Below, in pieces: positions 1 through 11,787 of a stretch of DNA of 64,000 bases; the first letter of the stretch is position 1; each line of letters starts with the position of its first letter. Under the pieces are notes generated by a model that did no database searches, had not been told where the DNA came from, and worked only from the letters and a program-made list of their open reading frames with translations. Source of the stretch: Enoplolaimus lenunculus (taxonomy: Eukaryota; Nematoda; Enoplea; Enoplida; Thoracostomopsidae); assembly GCA_030248215.1 (NCBI GenBank), contig JASANG010002193.1, positions 62,001 through 126,000 of the forward strand. The letters run 5' to 3'. The translations under genes and the position numbers were made by a program.

Positions 1-1865
1 TAATATATAAAACTTGTTATGTCTCAGTTCTTGGAAGTTTCAAGCCTTTTCAGGGAGCCGAGGTTACGCTTTACGACGGTTCCTGGGCCATCAAGAATCC
101 AAAATTGCGGAATTCAGCCAAGGCGGCATCGACAGTGGCGGATTTAGAAATTTACGAGGGTGGCAATTACGTGGGTGGCCATTACAGGGAAGGGAAGTAA
201 ATGCGCGCAAGATTTACGACGGGGGCACGAGTTATTGGAAATTGCAAGATATAGTAAAGGAAACCTTGTAAGCGGAGTGAGTGAGCCAGCCAACAACATT
301 TTTAAAATGACATTACCCCTTCTCACAATGAGTTGACTGTAGGCAACTCAGCGCAGTGTATATACGTTAAACAGTATATATCGCACCGTGTTTATCAATT
401 GCAACACGTATACATAGTTCTAAATCACCACAAGACGTGAGAGCTCCCACTTGCTCGAGCGTCAAGCTCCTATAGCTTAGTGGTGCGAATCCTAGCATAA
501 AATTAGGTCTCAGGGGAAATGTCTTTACGGGTCAGTTTATAGAACTTGAAAAAAGTGTTCGCCGGCGAAGCGAGCGAGAAGCCAAACGTATTTTTTTGCA
601 TTTGATGTATTCAATCCCAACACAAACAGCAATTTTATGTCCTTACGGTCAGTTTGTGGAAATACGCGAGCGAGACGTGAACATTTAATGTTCTTCGATC
701 CCTGGTCTGAGTTCTAGATTGACCTGTGTCCGGAGGATTGAATCTATTCATGTATCTTGGGAGCGTTGTTTATAATTTTTTTTCGCATAAGAGGTAAATA
801 TATCAATAACTCCGCAGTCGAAATTTTTTAGGCGTGCCAGTCTACGCCAGACACATATGAAATCTTACAGGTTATCGCAAATTTTTGATTGTCCTGACGA
901 GACCGCACGTAAGATTCAGTAAAGATCTTTATTGATTCATTAAGGTCTTTCAATCTGATCTGCGTGGGGCTTCTTGTTGTTCGCCAAGTCATCCGCGCCG
1001 TTCATTGAGACCCCCGTCCGTATTAAAAAGACAATTTCAACTGGTCGAAAATATTTTGAGGTCTGCCGCAGATTTGATGTTTTAGGGCGTCTGACAGTTT
1101 GAGAAATGGCCAAAATTACGACTAATTTTTTTACGATCGTGACCGAATCATTCATACTGAGTTAGTCGAAGTGCGTCCCCTTGACGAGTGAGCCCCTCCA
1201 AGGGGAAGCAGGGAGGTAGACTAGGCTTGGCACTTAGCTTCTGAACACGGAAAATAATTACAAATATAAGCAAGTGTCATTTTTAATCATGAATATATAG
1301 ACAAAATTAAAAATCAATGTTAAGTTTCGGCGTAATCAAGCAAAGTTTTGTTATTCGCGTTGCTTGACGAAAGCCAGTCAGTTGGATGCTACGTACCTTT
1401 GACTTCCTGGTTCGAAATTTTGCGTGTCAACCGTTTTACTGACTGTCTGCCCGCGCAGTTGGTAATTAGAAACGTTTTTCAACTTTACAGTGTAATGTCG
1501 CTACGGCCATTTGAAGTACGCTATTTTCTAAATACCATAATCCAATCCTTAATCTGGTCGAATGTTCGCCTAAACAATTGCAGTGTCGATGCTTAGACTG
1601 TGGTAACTGAAGTTTCTGAAGTAGTCAGATTTGGTGCAATATTTAAAAGTCTGCTGAGTCTTTCTTAATTTTTCACGGGAGACGAAAATAGATTGATACA
1701 TTTCTTAAATTGTAAATTTCACGTAGCGGACAAACCACAGAGCTGAACGACACCTTGAAAACCTTCGTATGAATCCATTAATATATTTTGACATAATGTC
1801 GCTCACACCTTACCGTTAGTGAAGGGATGTAGAGAGTTTCGCTCAGACAGTTTAATCTCCAGTAC
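1..1865. other. Intergenic DNA, no gene recognised
   Basis: I see no conserved coding segment, tRNA or clear element ends here. The open frames present are short and have no family resemblance. The stretch is AT-rich, like the rest of the non-coding DNA in the window. Confidence 0.5.
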
Positions 1866-2245
1866 TTACACACGAAATAAATTGTCTTGTATCCAAGAAA
1901 TATTGTCTGACATTTAAGACAAGTACGTCTTGATTCAGACTCCAGTCATATGTGTCTTGAATTCAAGATTTTTAATTGTTAAAATTTTCAGAAGTATTGG
2001 TCTGAAATTTTTCACACTGAAATGTCTTAAATTTAAAACTTTGTTTAATGAACGACTATTCTGAAATAAATATAAGTCAAATATCTCTGAAATAAAACAC
2101 AGAGATTTGCCATGGAAACCGACTACAAAATTGGGGGCTAACGCTCAACCCAGTACCCAAATTTTACAATCTAAGATACGTCCAAGACGTAAACTTAGGT
2201 TGCGGCAGCCTGTACTCAACCCGAAATATCTTTGAAATTCGATTA
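1866..2245 (+). repeat. Dispersed repeat with CAAGAC/GTCTTG words, copy 1
   Basis: The block resembles 17261-17648 over its whole length. Both share an AAATAAATT start, 'CAAGAAATATTGTCTGA', a middle full of CAAGA/TCTTG words in both orientations, and the end 'CTCAACCCGAAATATCTTTG'. The alternating inverted words suggest a non-autonomous foldback DNA element, but I could not fix terminal repeats. It lies in intergenic DNA upstream of SKOR. Confidence 0.6.
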
Positions 2246-2805
2246 TTTATATACCCTTTTAAGAATATAAAAGTGACACAAAATTTATGTTATTTATTGA
2301 CTTTGATTTAGTGAATTTTAATGTAGACTCTTTTATTGATGCTAAACATTCGTTTAAGTTGTCATTTGAGAATGCTCGGCAGCGAAAGTTTTCAAAATTA
2401 ACTTAAAATTACGAACAAACACGCTGAATTGCACAATTTGTTTTGCAAATGTGAAAAATTTTACGGTTGAAACCTGTGGGCAATCTGTCGTTTTATCTTC
2501 TCTCTCTCAGTCATTGTTTTCTTGCGTTTCTCATTTTCTTGCTTGTTTTTTTATTTTTTTCTGCCTCACTCTCATTCATTGTTCACTCAGTTCTTCGAGG
2601 TTCTTTGTTGTTTCTCTGTTTATGGTTTGTCTTTAATTTACACTTTCTCTGGCTCGATTCTTACGCGTTTTCTTTTCTCACGTTTTTTTTCTTTGTCGCA
2701 TGTTTCTCATCTTTCTTTCTCTGTCACACTGTTTGTCTCCATCAATTCTCTCCGTTTTTCATTTCTTACGCTTTTTTCGTCCTATTTCTCTCACTTTCAT
2801 TCACT

Positions 2806-3036
2806 CACTCGCTCACTCACTCACTCACTCACTAACTCACTCACTCACTCACTCACTCACTCACTCACTCACTCAAGTCACTCACTCACCCACTCACTTA
2901 CTTACTCATTCATTCACTCACTCACTCACTCACTAACTCACTCACTCACTCACTCACTCACTCACTCACTCACTCACTCACTCAAGTCACTCGCTCACCC
3001 ACTCACTTACTTACTCATTCACTCACTCACTCACTT
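2806..3036. repeat. CACT tetranucleotide microsatellite
   Basis: About 230 bp of CACT/ACTC units, broken by short CAAGTCACTC and CACTTACTTACTCATT interruptions that themselves recur about 120 bp apart. An original block has therefore been duplicated internally. Preceding sequence (2480-2800) is T-rich with many CTCTTT runs. The overlapping open frames rich in Ser-Leu-Thr-His are a by-product of the repeat and not genes. Confidence 0.9.
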
Positions 3037-3793
3037 TCATTCTCTCGCTCATTTCTCTCTCGCTATCTCCGGGGACACCAATACCTGCAGTACACACAGC
3101 CAAACTTGTGCACCAACAATATTGCGTGTTTTCGATAATTAACATTTGAACTTTTACTATTAATATTTTAGCTCAAAGGTATTAAGTTTTAAACACACGA
3201 ACTTTCGATCCGTTTGAAATCCTTTGCCATAAACATCACATACCCGTGGTTCCATCGGGAACGCAGCTCAAAAATGACCCAATAAAACTCTGAGTTCCTA
3301 CCTTGAAACATTTGAATGGCCTATCCTAAATATGTTTAGCTTACCTTGTAAAGAAATTGTTTCAAGGCACCTTTTTGCAATTTTTGCCCCCCCCCCCTCC
3401 AGCAGGTTAAGTTATCCGCGAGGCGTAGACTCGATGGTCCCTTGGTGGCCTATTTCTGGACCGACTTTATGATTAAAGTTTGTTGCTTAATACTGCGTTA
3501 ACACTCGAGTATACATACCTATTTTAAACACCAACACGAAACAAAATATTATAAATTTATTTGAATGCAAATAACCAATGAGACCACGAGATATTTTAAT
3601 TTTGTGGCACAATTGGTTAAAACTGTTGTTGTTACGCTGCATGCGTTGATTAAAACTGGTTCATGGATTTTAATTCGGCAACAGGTACTCACTGAAGCTC
3701 ATGTACAAAGATCAGCGGCGGAACGTTGTTCAGCGGGACTGCTGCAGTAGAATAAATTTAAGCGGTAAACAACTTTTTTGGTTACGCTTAATA

Positions 3794-4047
3794 CGCTGTA
3801 AATTCCAGTGGGTTGATTTTAACTCAGTATGAGTTGAATCACTCAGTCTGAGTTAGGACATTCAGAACTCAGAATTCTGAGTCAGTGAAACTCCGTCTGA
3901 GTTAATTATTCAACTTACGCGTAATTAACTGAACTCAGAGTGACGATCCGTTCAACTTAGAGTGAGTTAATGTTAACTGTTATTAACTCAGAAATAACTA
4001 AGTATCTCTAGCTGAATTAGTTATTCAACTCATTGGAATTTACAGTG
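3794..4047. mobile_element. Foldback MITE, CACTGTAAA type, TA target duplication
   Basis: The element is flanked by TA (3792-3793 and 4048-4049). Its ends are inverted: CGCTGTAAATTCCAGTG on the left, CATTGGAATTTACAGTG on the right. The interior is built of TAACTC/GAGTTA words in both orientations and can fold on itself. Related copies lie at 5421-5971, 6104-6369 and 9894-10144. The TA duplication and end sequence suggest a Tc1/mariner- or Chapaev-like source; no transposase is present. Confidence 0.75.
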
Positions 4048-4049
4048 TA

Positions 4050-5418
4050 TGCTTACGCTTATAGCTGTAAGCTCATTCTTGCGTTTAGGCTTTTAGGAAT
4101 ATACTTAAGTTACTGTTTAACGGCCCTGTTCTATGTATTGGTCCACCATGACGGTGATACTTTGCGGTTTCTGACGCTGGATAAATGGTCGGTTCATTTG
4201 CGGGTGTCAAATGATGTACACCTGTTGTATATCAAAACACTCAGAACGATAAGCAACGACAGCTATTGAATAATATTCGACACAAACATAGGAAACTTAA
4301 AACGGTATCCTGTTTTCGAATGATATTGTCGCATATTTTTCGCAACAAATCCTATTCAGTACTTGTCTTTGCTGTAAATTTTGCAAAATCTCCAATGCGA
4401 TCCAATAAATAATTTTTTAATCCCGTATATGCCGGTCTGTAGAGGCTGTAATTATACGAAAATTAATATTTCAAAATTAAACTCAACCGAGCAAACATTT
4501 TGTGACAAAAATTAGGCTGCGTCATCAACAAATTTTGATTTTTCATTTTAATTTTCTTGTATTCATTCAAACGTTGTCACTTGTGACAGTTTGCAAAAAC
4601 GAAGTATTCAACGCGAAATTAGGTGATAAAAACGCTATATTTTGACATAATTAGGTATATGTAAATGTAAAGCAACCTACGTGTCTCGCTTAATTATTGA
4701 TGTGGTTAAAATGCAATATATTAAATTAACCATTGTATCAAGAAATAATGTGACATGCTGGCTGAAGCGTTCCAATTGATGGTCAGGGTCGCGTCGAAAA
4801 CCGACTAAAATAAAGGTTCTTTCTTTAAGATAAAGTTTAGCAAATCGCTAACGATGAGCCAATGTCTGTATATCACTAAAATGAATTTGAAAAACGCGGC
4901 GTACGCGGCGTTTCTGCGGCCCCTCCTGGTATGCTCTTGGTCAAAAAAAACAGGCACGTGAAAGGTTAATTCTTGATCCAGCCATTTTTAGCGACGTATT
5001 TTGTAAAACCTCTGCGCCAAATATGATTTTTGACACAAAAATATTTCAAAAATTTATCCGACATTTTTGTTTTATAATTTGTCAATAATTTAGCGACCTC
5101 GTTCGAAAATTCAATTAAGCTTAGTAAAATGCGCTTAGGTTATAGATGGCCCAAGTGTTTGTTACCGTTATGATCGGTTTATGCTACGTACAACGGTGTA
5201 GCAAATAAATACCAATGACACGCTGAACGCTAAAAGTTTAAAACTCGAACGCATAATATATTTGAGCGACTAATTGCAGTTAATTGCAAATTTTACTGCA
5301 AAACTGAGCGTGAATAGTTTTGAAAAACATAATGGATTAGAAATTTTTCTGTCTAAATTGTAAAATTTTAGAAAACAAATCTTGAAGAAATCTTAAAAAC
5401 GAGTACCAAAACAATATA
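4050..5418. other. Intergenic DNA, no feature recognised
   Basis: AT-rich sequence between two foldback MITEs. I found no conserved frame, tRNA-like sequence or element end in it. Confidence 0.45.
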
Positions 5419-5420
5419 TA

Positions 5421-5971
5421 CACTTTAAGTGACAGTGAGTTGATTTTAACTCAGAATGAGTTGAATCACTCAATCTGAGTTAGGACTTTGAGAACTCAGA
5501 ATTCTTAGTCGATACAACTTACTTTGATTTAATTATTCAACTCACCCGGAATCAACTGAGCACAGAACGGGAATCAACACAACTCAAAGTGAGTGAATAT
5601 TTACTGTTATTAACTCAGAAATAACTAACCCTTTAAGGACAAATAATTCAAACTTTAAATTTTATTTTCATATGATATTCTACAGGACATTTAGGTTAGT
5701 TTACCACAGCCTTGCAGACATTTTCAAACTTGTCATATGATACTAACGGACAATATTTCGAATATCATGTGATATTGCAGCACTAATAGCGGATGTCACA
5801 CTAAGATAGCAGACAATTCAAATTTTTTTAATTTGACAGCGGGTTTAAGTGTAGACACAATGTTACCCGCTATTGTGATTGGGATAAAACGTGTTCCAGG
5901 CTGCCCCAGTTATAACGTGAGCCCCACATTAAGCTGAGTTGATTAATCAATTCATTGAAATTTGCAGTGTG
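5421..5971. mobile_element. Foldback MITE (CACTGTAAA type) carrying a nested insertion
   Basis: Left and right parts align with the copy at 3794-4047, but the sequence breaks after the internal 'AACTCAGAAATAACTA' (about 5627) and resumes at about 5934. The roughly 305-bp insert ends with 'CCCCAGTTATAACGTGAGCC', which recurs at 8400-8440 and, inverted, at 28840. The insert is therefore a separate repeat that landed in the MITE. Confidence 0.65.
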
Positions 5972-6103
5972 TACATATATAACATGCATGTCTGACAAAT
6001 TGTGCATTTTTGACGCAATTTTTAACTTTTATCAGTGTTACACGCAATATCGAACGTAAAATGTAAATTTCTCACTGTAACGCAGTTTGCTGAGGAAAAA
6101 GCT

Positions 6104-6369
6104 CACACTGTAAATTTCAATGAGTTGCTCAATCAATTCACAGCTGGCGAGCTAGTTATTTCTGAATATAGTATCAGTAAACATTAACTCGCTCCAAATT
6201 GAGTTGAGATTCTCACTCTGAGAGTTGAGTTGACTCTGGGTGAGTTGATTAACTAAACTCAGACTGAATTGAATCTACTCAAAATTCTGAGTTCTGATAG
6301 TCCTAATTCAGACTGAGTGATTCAACTCATTCTGAGTTAAAATCTACTCTCACTGAAATTTTATGGTGC
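6104..6369. mobile_element. Foldback MITE, CACTGTAAA type, inverted copy
   Basis: It starts CACACTGTAAATTTCAATGAG and carries the same TAACTC/GAGTTA word pattern as 3794-4047, in the opposite orientation. It ends near 'CTGAAATTTTATGGTGCA'. The ends are more diverged than in the other copies and the TA duplication is unclear. Confidence 0.6.
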
Positions 6370-7065
6370 AGGGAAAACAAGTTTAAAATTTTTTATCAAG
6401 GAACGCGACGATCTCGTTGAACAAAGGTTCCATCATATCCAAAAGTCGGGGACCCAGAAATATCCTTCAAGCTACCGTAATGCTTTTGTGCCATATTTAT
6501 TGCATCATTTATTATATTTATTATTTTTGCTGTTTTAATGCAAGTGGATGTTGTTTTTTGTTCTATTATTATTCTTACAAAGAAATCAATTATAATTTCT
6601 AATCGACCCTGCCTTTACAGGTGAAGTGCGTGCTATCGATTGCTGATGCAATTGAGATCTTTAAAATTTTTCAATCTTAATCTTAAATTACCTTTACGTT
6701 TGAAGATTTATAATTCGCTGAAATTATGCATCTTTGTTCAACAAAAATCTCGCAATCTTTATGATAATATTAACAACTACAGTAACGATTGCGTTATGCA
6801 AAAACGACATCTTTAAAATTTTAGTTTTCAATCAAAATTGCCATACCCATAAAATCATTGAGTTAATTCACTGAAACTATGCATTTTTCAACCAAAAAAT
6901 CTTGCTATTTTTCATAATTAATAATAAAAGCAACTACATACAGTAACCGTAAATTTATGGCTGTAGTTCACTACGGCACATTTTGCAACACCACATTACC
7001 TAGAGTCCCCCATGAGTCTTACTAAGATAATGGCTGGTTTTCCAAAATCTTACTTAAGTATTTGC

Positions 7066-8765
7066 TGTAGTGACCCGAATTAGAGGGATGGATAACAAGA
7101 GGGAGGTCCCCATTTTGAGTCCCAATCAATAGGAGTCCGTATCCCTAATAAGAGTTCGTAAGCAGATACAGACCCTTGTGAGAAACGATCATAAACAAAA
7201 AAGCTACAGTTTTGCTTTATGTTAAGGAGGTATCACGAGTTAACAATTTCATTTAGGCCAAGGCTAATATAATCTAACTGTTACTATGTACAATATGAAA
7301 TTTAGTCAATGACTTAAGTATTTACTTAAGTAAGTACGCTTTTAAAAACGACAAAATGGCTAAGTAATTGTGTAGCACATAATACTAAAAGTTGTACGTA
7401 GGGTTTCAGAGATCCAGTCATTGTATGAAATAAGCGGCTCATGAATCCTATCCTCCAAATGTAAAGGTAAAGTTTAGGTTTAAACGAAGGTTTTAGGAAT
7501 AGGTTGGTCTTTTTGTTAACCTATTAGCCTCAAAAGCAACTTCAAAGTTATTAATGATACCAACAGCGGAAGATCACTCTTGAACAAGAGTGTGCAACTG
7601 CTTGATTTTGCTTGCTACATATTAATGTACCAGCGCACGTTCTCTTTTCGGCTTACCCCTTCAATTTGGTGGGGGGTGATATTATATGTCACATGTAAAA
7701 TACAAATGAAACATGAAAAAATAACTTATTTCCAAGATATATAAAACTTTTGCCATTAGCATTTTATGAGTTTTCTCTGTTTGGGCGAATTTCAGCACCC
7801 CGTAAATATTAAGGGATGGTGTACGCCAATATTCTTTTCTACACAGAATGCAGTATAGTGACCTGAATAAAGAGAGGGGACTGATATTTATTTGGCCTCT
7901 TCAAGGGTGCCCCCTGTTATTCTGTTACGGACTGTAATTTATTATTAACCCACGCTCTGTCACCCTTCGGTATTGATATATATTCGGTACTGCAGTTGTC
8001 GTTGAATTAAATGTTTATTTGTCTTGTATCAAAACCTTGAGCGATAATGCAAGGTTTATACTTTGAAATCTTAAGTATATATGCTTTAACGTTACGAACT
8101 CGAATTATATATGGCCTTGGAGCCATCTAATGCAATGCAATCTGGGACAATTAACATTTATAGCCTTTAATTAAGGTTTAGGGATTCTACCCGTTTACGG
8201 CCTGTGATTATGGACTCCGGCCCACAATCTCATTAAAAAGTTAAAACAATAATGATGAAAAACACTGCGTAAACCACAATTCAAAGGTGACTTCTAAAAA
8301 TTTACCAAATGTCATATAACATTCGAGCTTTGTCTGTTGACCCGATATAAGAGCGCGAATTTTAACGTTGACGTCGAATCAACTTGGGACAAACCGTGTC
8401 CCGCCTGCCCCGGTTATAACGTGAACCCCCGCATTAGGCCAACTCACGAAATTCTGTTCGGTAAACACAGTTACAACAAGATTTTTGATGGATTACGGTA
8501 GATGCGGTGTTGATTACGTTGTAGCGTACATTTACACCGAAATCACCGAATGCATTCCGTCAACAGTCGTAAGCGTATAGAGTCCCTCCTAAACTCTAAT
8601 TAGAGTCCATAAATGTCAATGATCCCTAATTGTAGCGCATAAATGACTCCAGGACCAAATAATTTGACTTCGAAACTTTAAATCGTACTTATGCTTCAAA
8701 AGCACATTCCTAAATATAACCTTGCATTATCGCTCAAGCTTTTGACACAAGTTAGGTTTTATATA
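7066..8765. mobile_element. Mosaic of fragments of a TA-flanked MITE family
   Basis: 7066-7175 matches the left part of the complete copy at 15547-15967 (end motif TAGTGACCCGAATTAGAGG). 7855-8220 matches most of that element in reverse (TAGTGACCTGAATAAAG end). 8578-8765 matches its middle. Between them lie two other repeats. 7565-7850 belongs to a family ending in ACTCTTG/CAAGAGT, and 8320-8445 is a block also found inverted at 28840-28960. No coding frame was recognised. Confidence 0.5.
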
Positions 8766-8947
8766 GTCGCTCAAAAACTTAACATATGCGGACCCAAATC
8801 TGTAATTACGAAGAGACCCGATTCGAAAGTTAGTCAGTTTTTTGTTTTTACCTTTATCTTTGTAAAGTTTATTAATTGGTTCGATAAGTTTTAACCAGTT
8901 CTTAAACAATCACCGTTTACACCGAGAACAGTAATTCAAAAACGCGA

Positions 8948-11756
8948 ATGTCATCTCCAACCCGTGAAATCGCTACTTTCAACACAGATCCCAACTCAGC
9001 AGTAACCTCAGCATCCACTGGAAATTGTTTGACCGCAAGTCCATCAGACACCGAAAGCGAAACAACCAATCAAAACGCAGCAAACCGAAACGAATTAACC
9101 AATGAAATGCAATCTGCCAGCGATTTACATCTGCCAATGGCTGACGAGAAATCAGAAACTTCTACCGATATTGTCAGCCGCTTTCAATCACGAAAAGTGA
9201 CCGGAATCAAAGCGACAAAATTCGATCGAAGCAGTAATAATTTAGCTGGAAACAGCGGAAATACATCGAATACCAACGTGGTTACACCGCATCATGTTAA
9301 AAATGTCAATTTAATGGTTAGTTTTGCTAAACTATTAAATCCATTTCTAGGGACCACATATAATGTATATCCTTACTACCGGATGCCAGATATTTACGGT
9401 TGTGGCAACGAATACGATCTGCCTTGTTTTATATAAGTAAACATAAAAAAACTCTTTTGCGGCGATTCTATACTTCCCAGGCAATTCATGAAGCTTAAGT
9501 TTTGCGCACTGAAGTAAAATAACCAATCCAAGTTAACAATTATATAAGTTTAATTCAATATATATTTCCGCGACTCAAACAATTCCCACAGTGCGAAAAA
9601 ATGTTTACGTATTCAGTAACATTAGACTCCGGTATCCGGTAAATTAATATGCGGGGCACCCTGGTAACCAACGTTTTGTAAAGACCATGCGTATTTCCAA
9701 ATAAATCTCGTATATATTGGAAAATATTCGCTTTTAAAGTCAAATATGTAAAATCTGGTGCGCGAAAAATATCATTTTGGCAAACGCAAAACAAGATTTT
9801 GTTATGATGTTTAAATTTTGGCTAAAATAAAACAGATGGAGTCTCCGTTTCGAGAAAATGGTATACATTAAGAAATATAAAACATATTCAATGCATTGTA
9901 AATTTCAGTAAGTTGATTTTAACTCAGAATGAGTTGAATCACTGTGTCTGAGTTAGGACTATCAGAACTCACAATTTCGAGTTGATTCAACCTATTCTGA
10001 TTTAATTAATCATCGTCTTCTGAGTCAACTCAACTCATAGTGAGAATCAACTGAACTGAAAGTGAGTTGAAGTTACTGTTGTTAACTCAGAAATAACTAG
10101 TCTCCGCCTGAGTTGGATAATTAACTCATTGGAATTTAGAGTGTGGCAAGATATTTATGCACCTACTCCAGTTTAGAAAGTATACTAACATCTAAATGGT
10201 ATATTTTTGTTTAATAGGGAGTGCCGATAGTCGCGCTAACCATCAATTCAGAAGAACGTCTGTGTCTTGCCCAGATATCAACTACACTCCTGAAAGATTT
10301 CAGTTACAACGAAATCCATAACAGGAGGGTCGCACTCGGTATCACGTGTGTTCAATGCACTCCTGTTCAATTGGAAATTTTGCGAAGAGCAGGTTAGTAT
10401 AGTCACCCGAATAAGATGGATGGTTATAAGTGGAACGTTTCGATTTTAAATCTCAATCAATAGGAGTTTGTAACTCTAATTTTAGAGTCCGCAAGTGGTT
10501 AGAGTCCGTCTGTCATAATAGGAGTCCATAAAAGAGGCCAAAGTAAAAGAATGACATTGAGTGTTGTAATATATAACTAACAGACACTCAGACAACGTGC
10601 ATAAACTTTATTAAATTCAAAAAAATTAACAAACATGGCAATCAACAAAAATGCTTCGGAGAAAGTCAGTTCTGCTCAAAAGAGAAAAATATAAAATAGA
10701 AGGACGTTGGGTCAAACTAACATGGAGTAAATTAAAAGTAACTAACAGTCTGTAACCGAATAACAGGGGGTATTCTCTGGAGAGGCAGAATAAATGCGAG
10801 CCCCCTCTCCTTTTCTTCGGGCCACTACAGTGGCTAAAATACGATCAATTGAACTATAAGACAAATTCAACTTGTGATACGAAATGTTTAAGCTAAGTGA
10901 AAAATATACTAAGCAAGCTGTGAACGAGTCACGGAGACGTGGTCCTTGTTATGGTAAGCTTCGATGTAAGAAACGCATAAGTCTAAAACGGGCCAATGTG
11001 TAGAACAAAACCGTATCTGTAGTTTAAGCGTGTTCATAAGCCTAAACCAAAGTCTCGAGCTCAAAGCGTAAGAGACGAGCTTACACCTATGCGTAAACCT
11101 AAGCTTAAGCCAATAAGTTAGTCTAAAGCTTAAGCTTACTCTATTACAGTCCCACAGAAAAACAGTCCACCCCTGATATTTACATGCACCGTCTATACCT
11201 TTGCCTAAGTCTAAATCTACTTTGATAAAATCGTACGAGATAACGCTACGCCCCTAAAACTATGAATATGGGCCCAAAATCTATATGTTTGTGTATTTGT
11301 TTTTATTACAGGTGCAATGCCAATATCGTCACGACGTTGTGGAATGATAACAAAACGTGAAGCAGAACGTTTATGTAAATCGTTTTTGACTGAAAACGAA
11401 CCACCAAAGTTGCCGGAAAATTTCGCATTTGAGGTACGTGAGATGAAATATTTAGCTTCTGAAATTTTAGACGTTGCAAAAAAATGTTCTTTGCAGAATC
11501 TGGAACAGCAACAGGAACCGGGATTTAAAATAATTTTCATCATCGAATTGTACAGTGGACTTTTCAGAAAACTTTACTAAAACAAGCAAATTTTGAAATG
11601 ATTATGAATAATTTGACACACAGCAGTAAAAATTCCGGTTCCTGCATCTTTAAATGCAGAATATGGACCAGCGACAGGAATTCAATTTATGCACGAATTC
11701 CGGCCGGAACAGGAATTCCGGTTGAACCGTGATATATATATGTATATATATTTATT

Positions 11757-11787
<31 letters not shown>

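Noticed and set aside
2451-3142. Overlapping plus-strand open frames rich in Ser, Leu, Thr and His
   Set aside because: They translate a T-rich tract and the CACT microsatellite; there is no domain and frames stay open in all phases because of the repeat.
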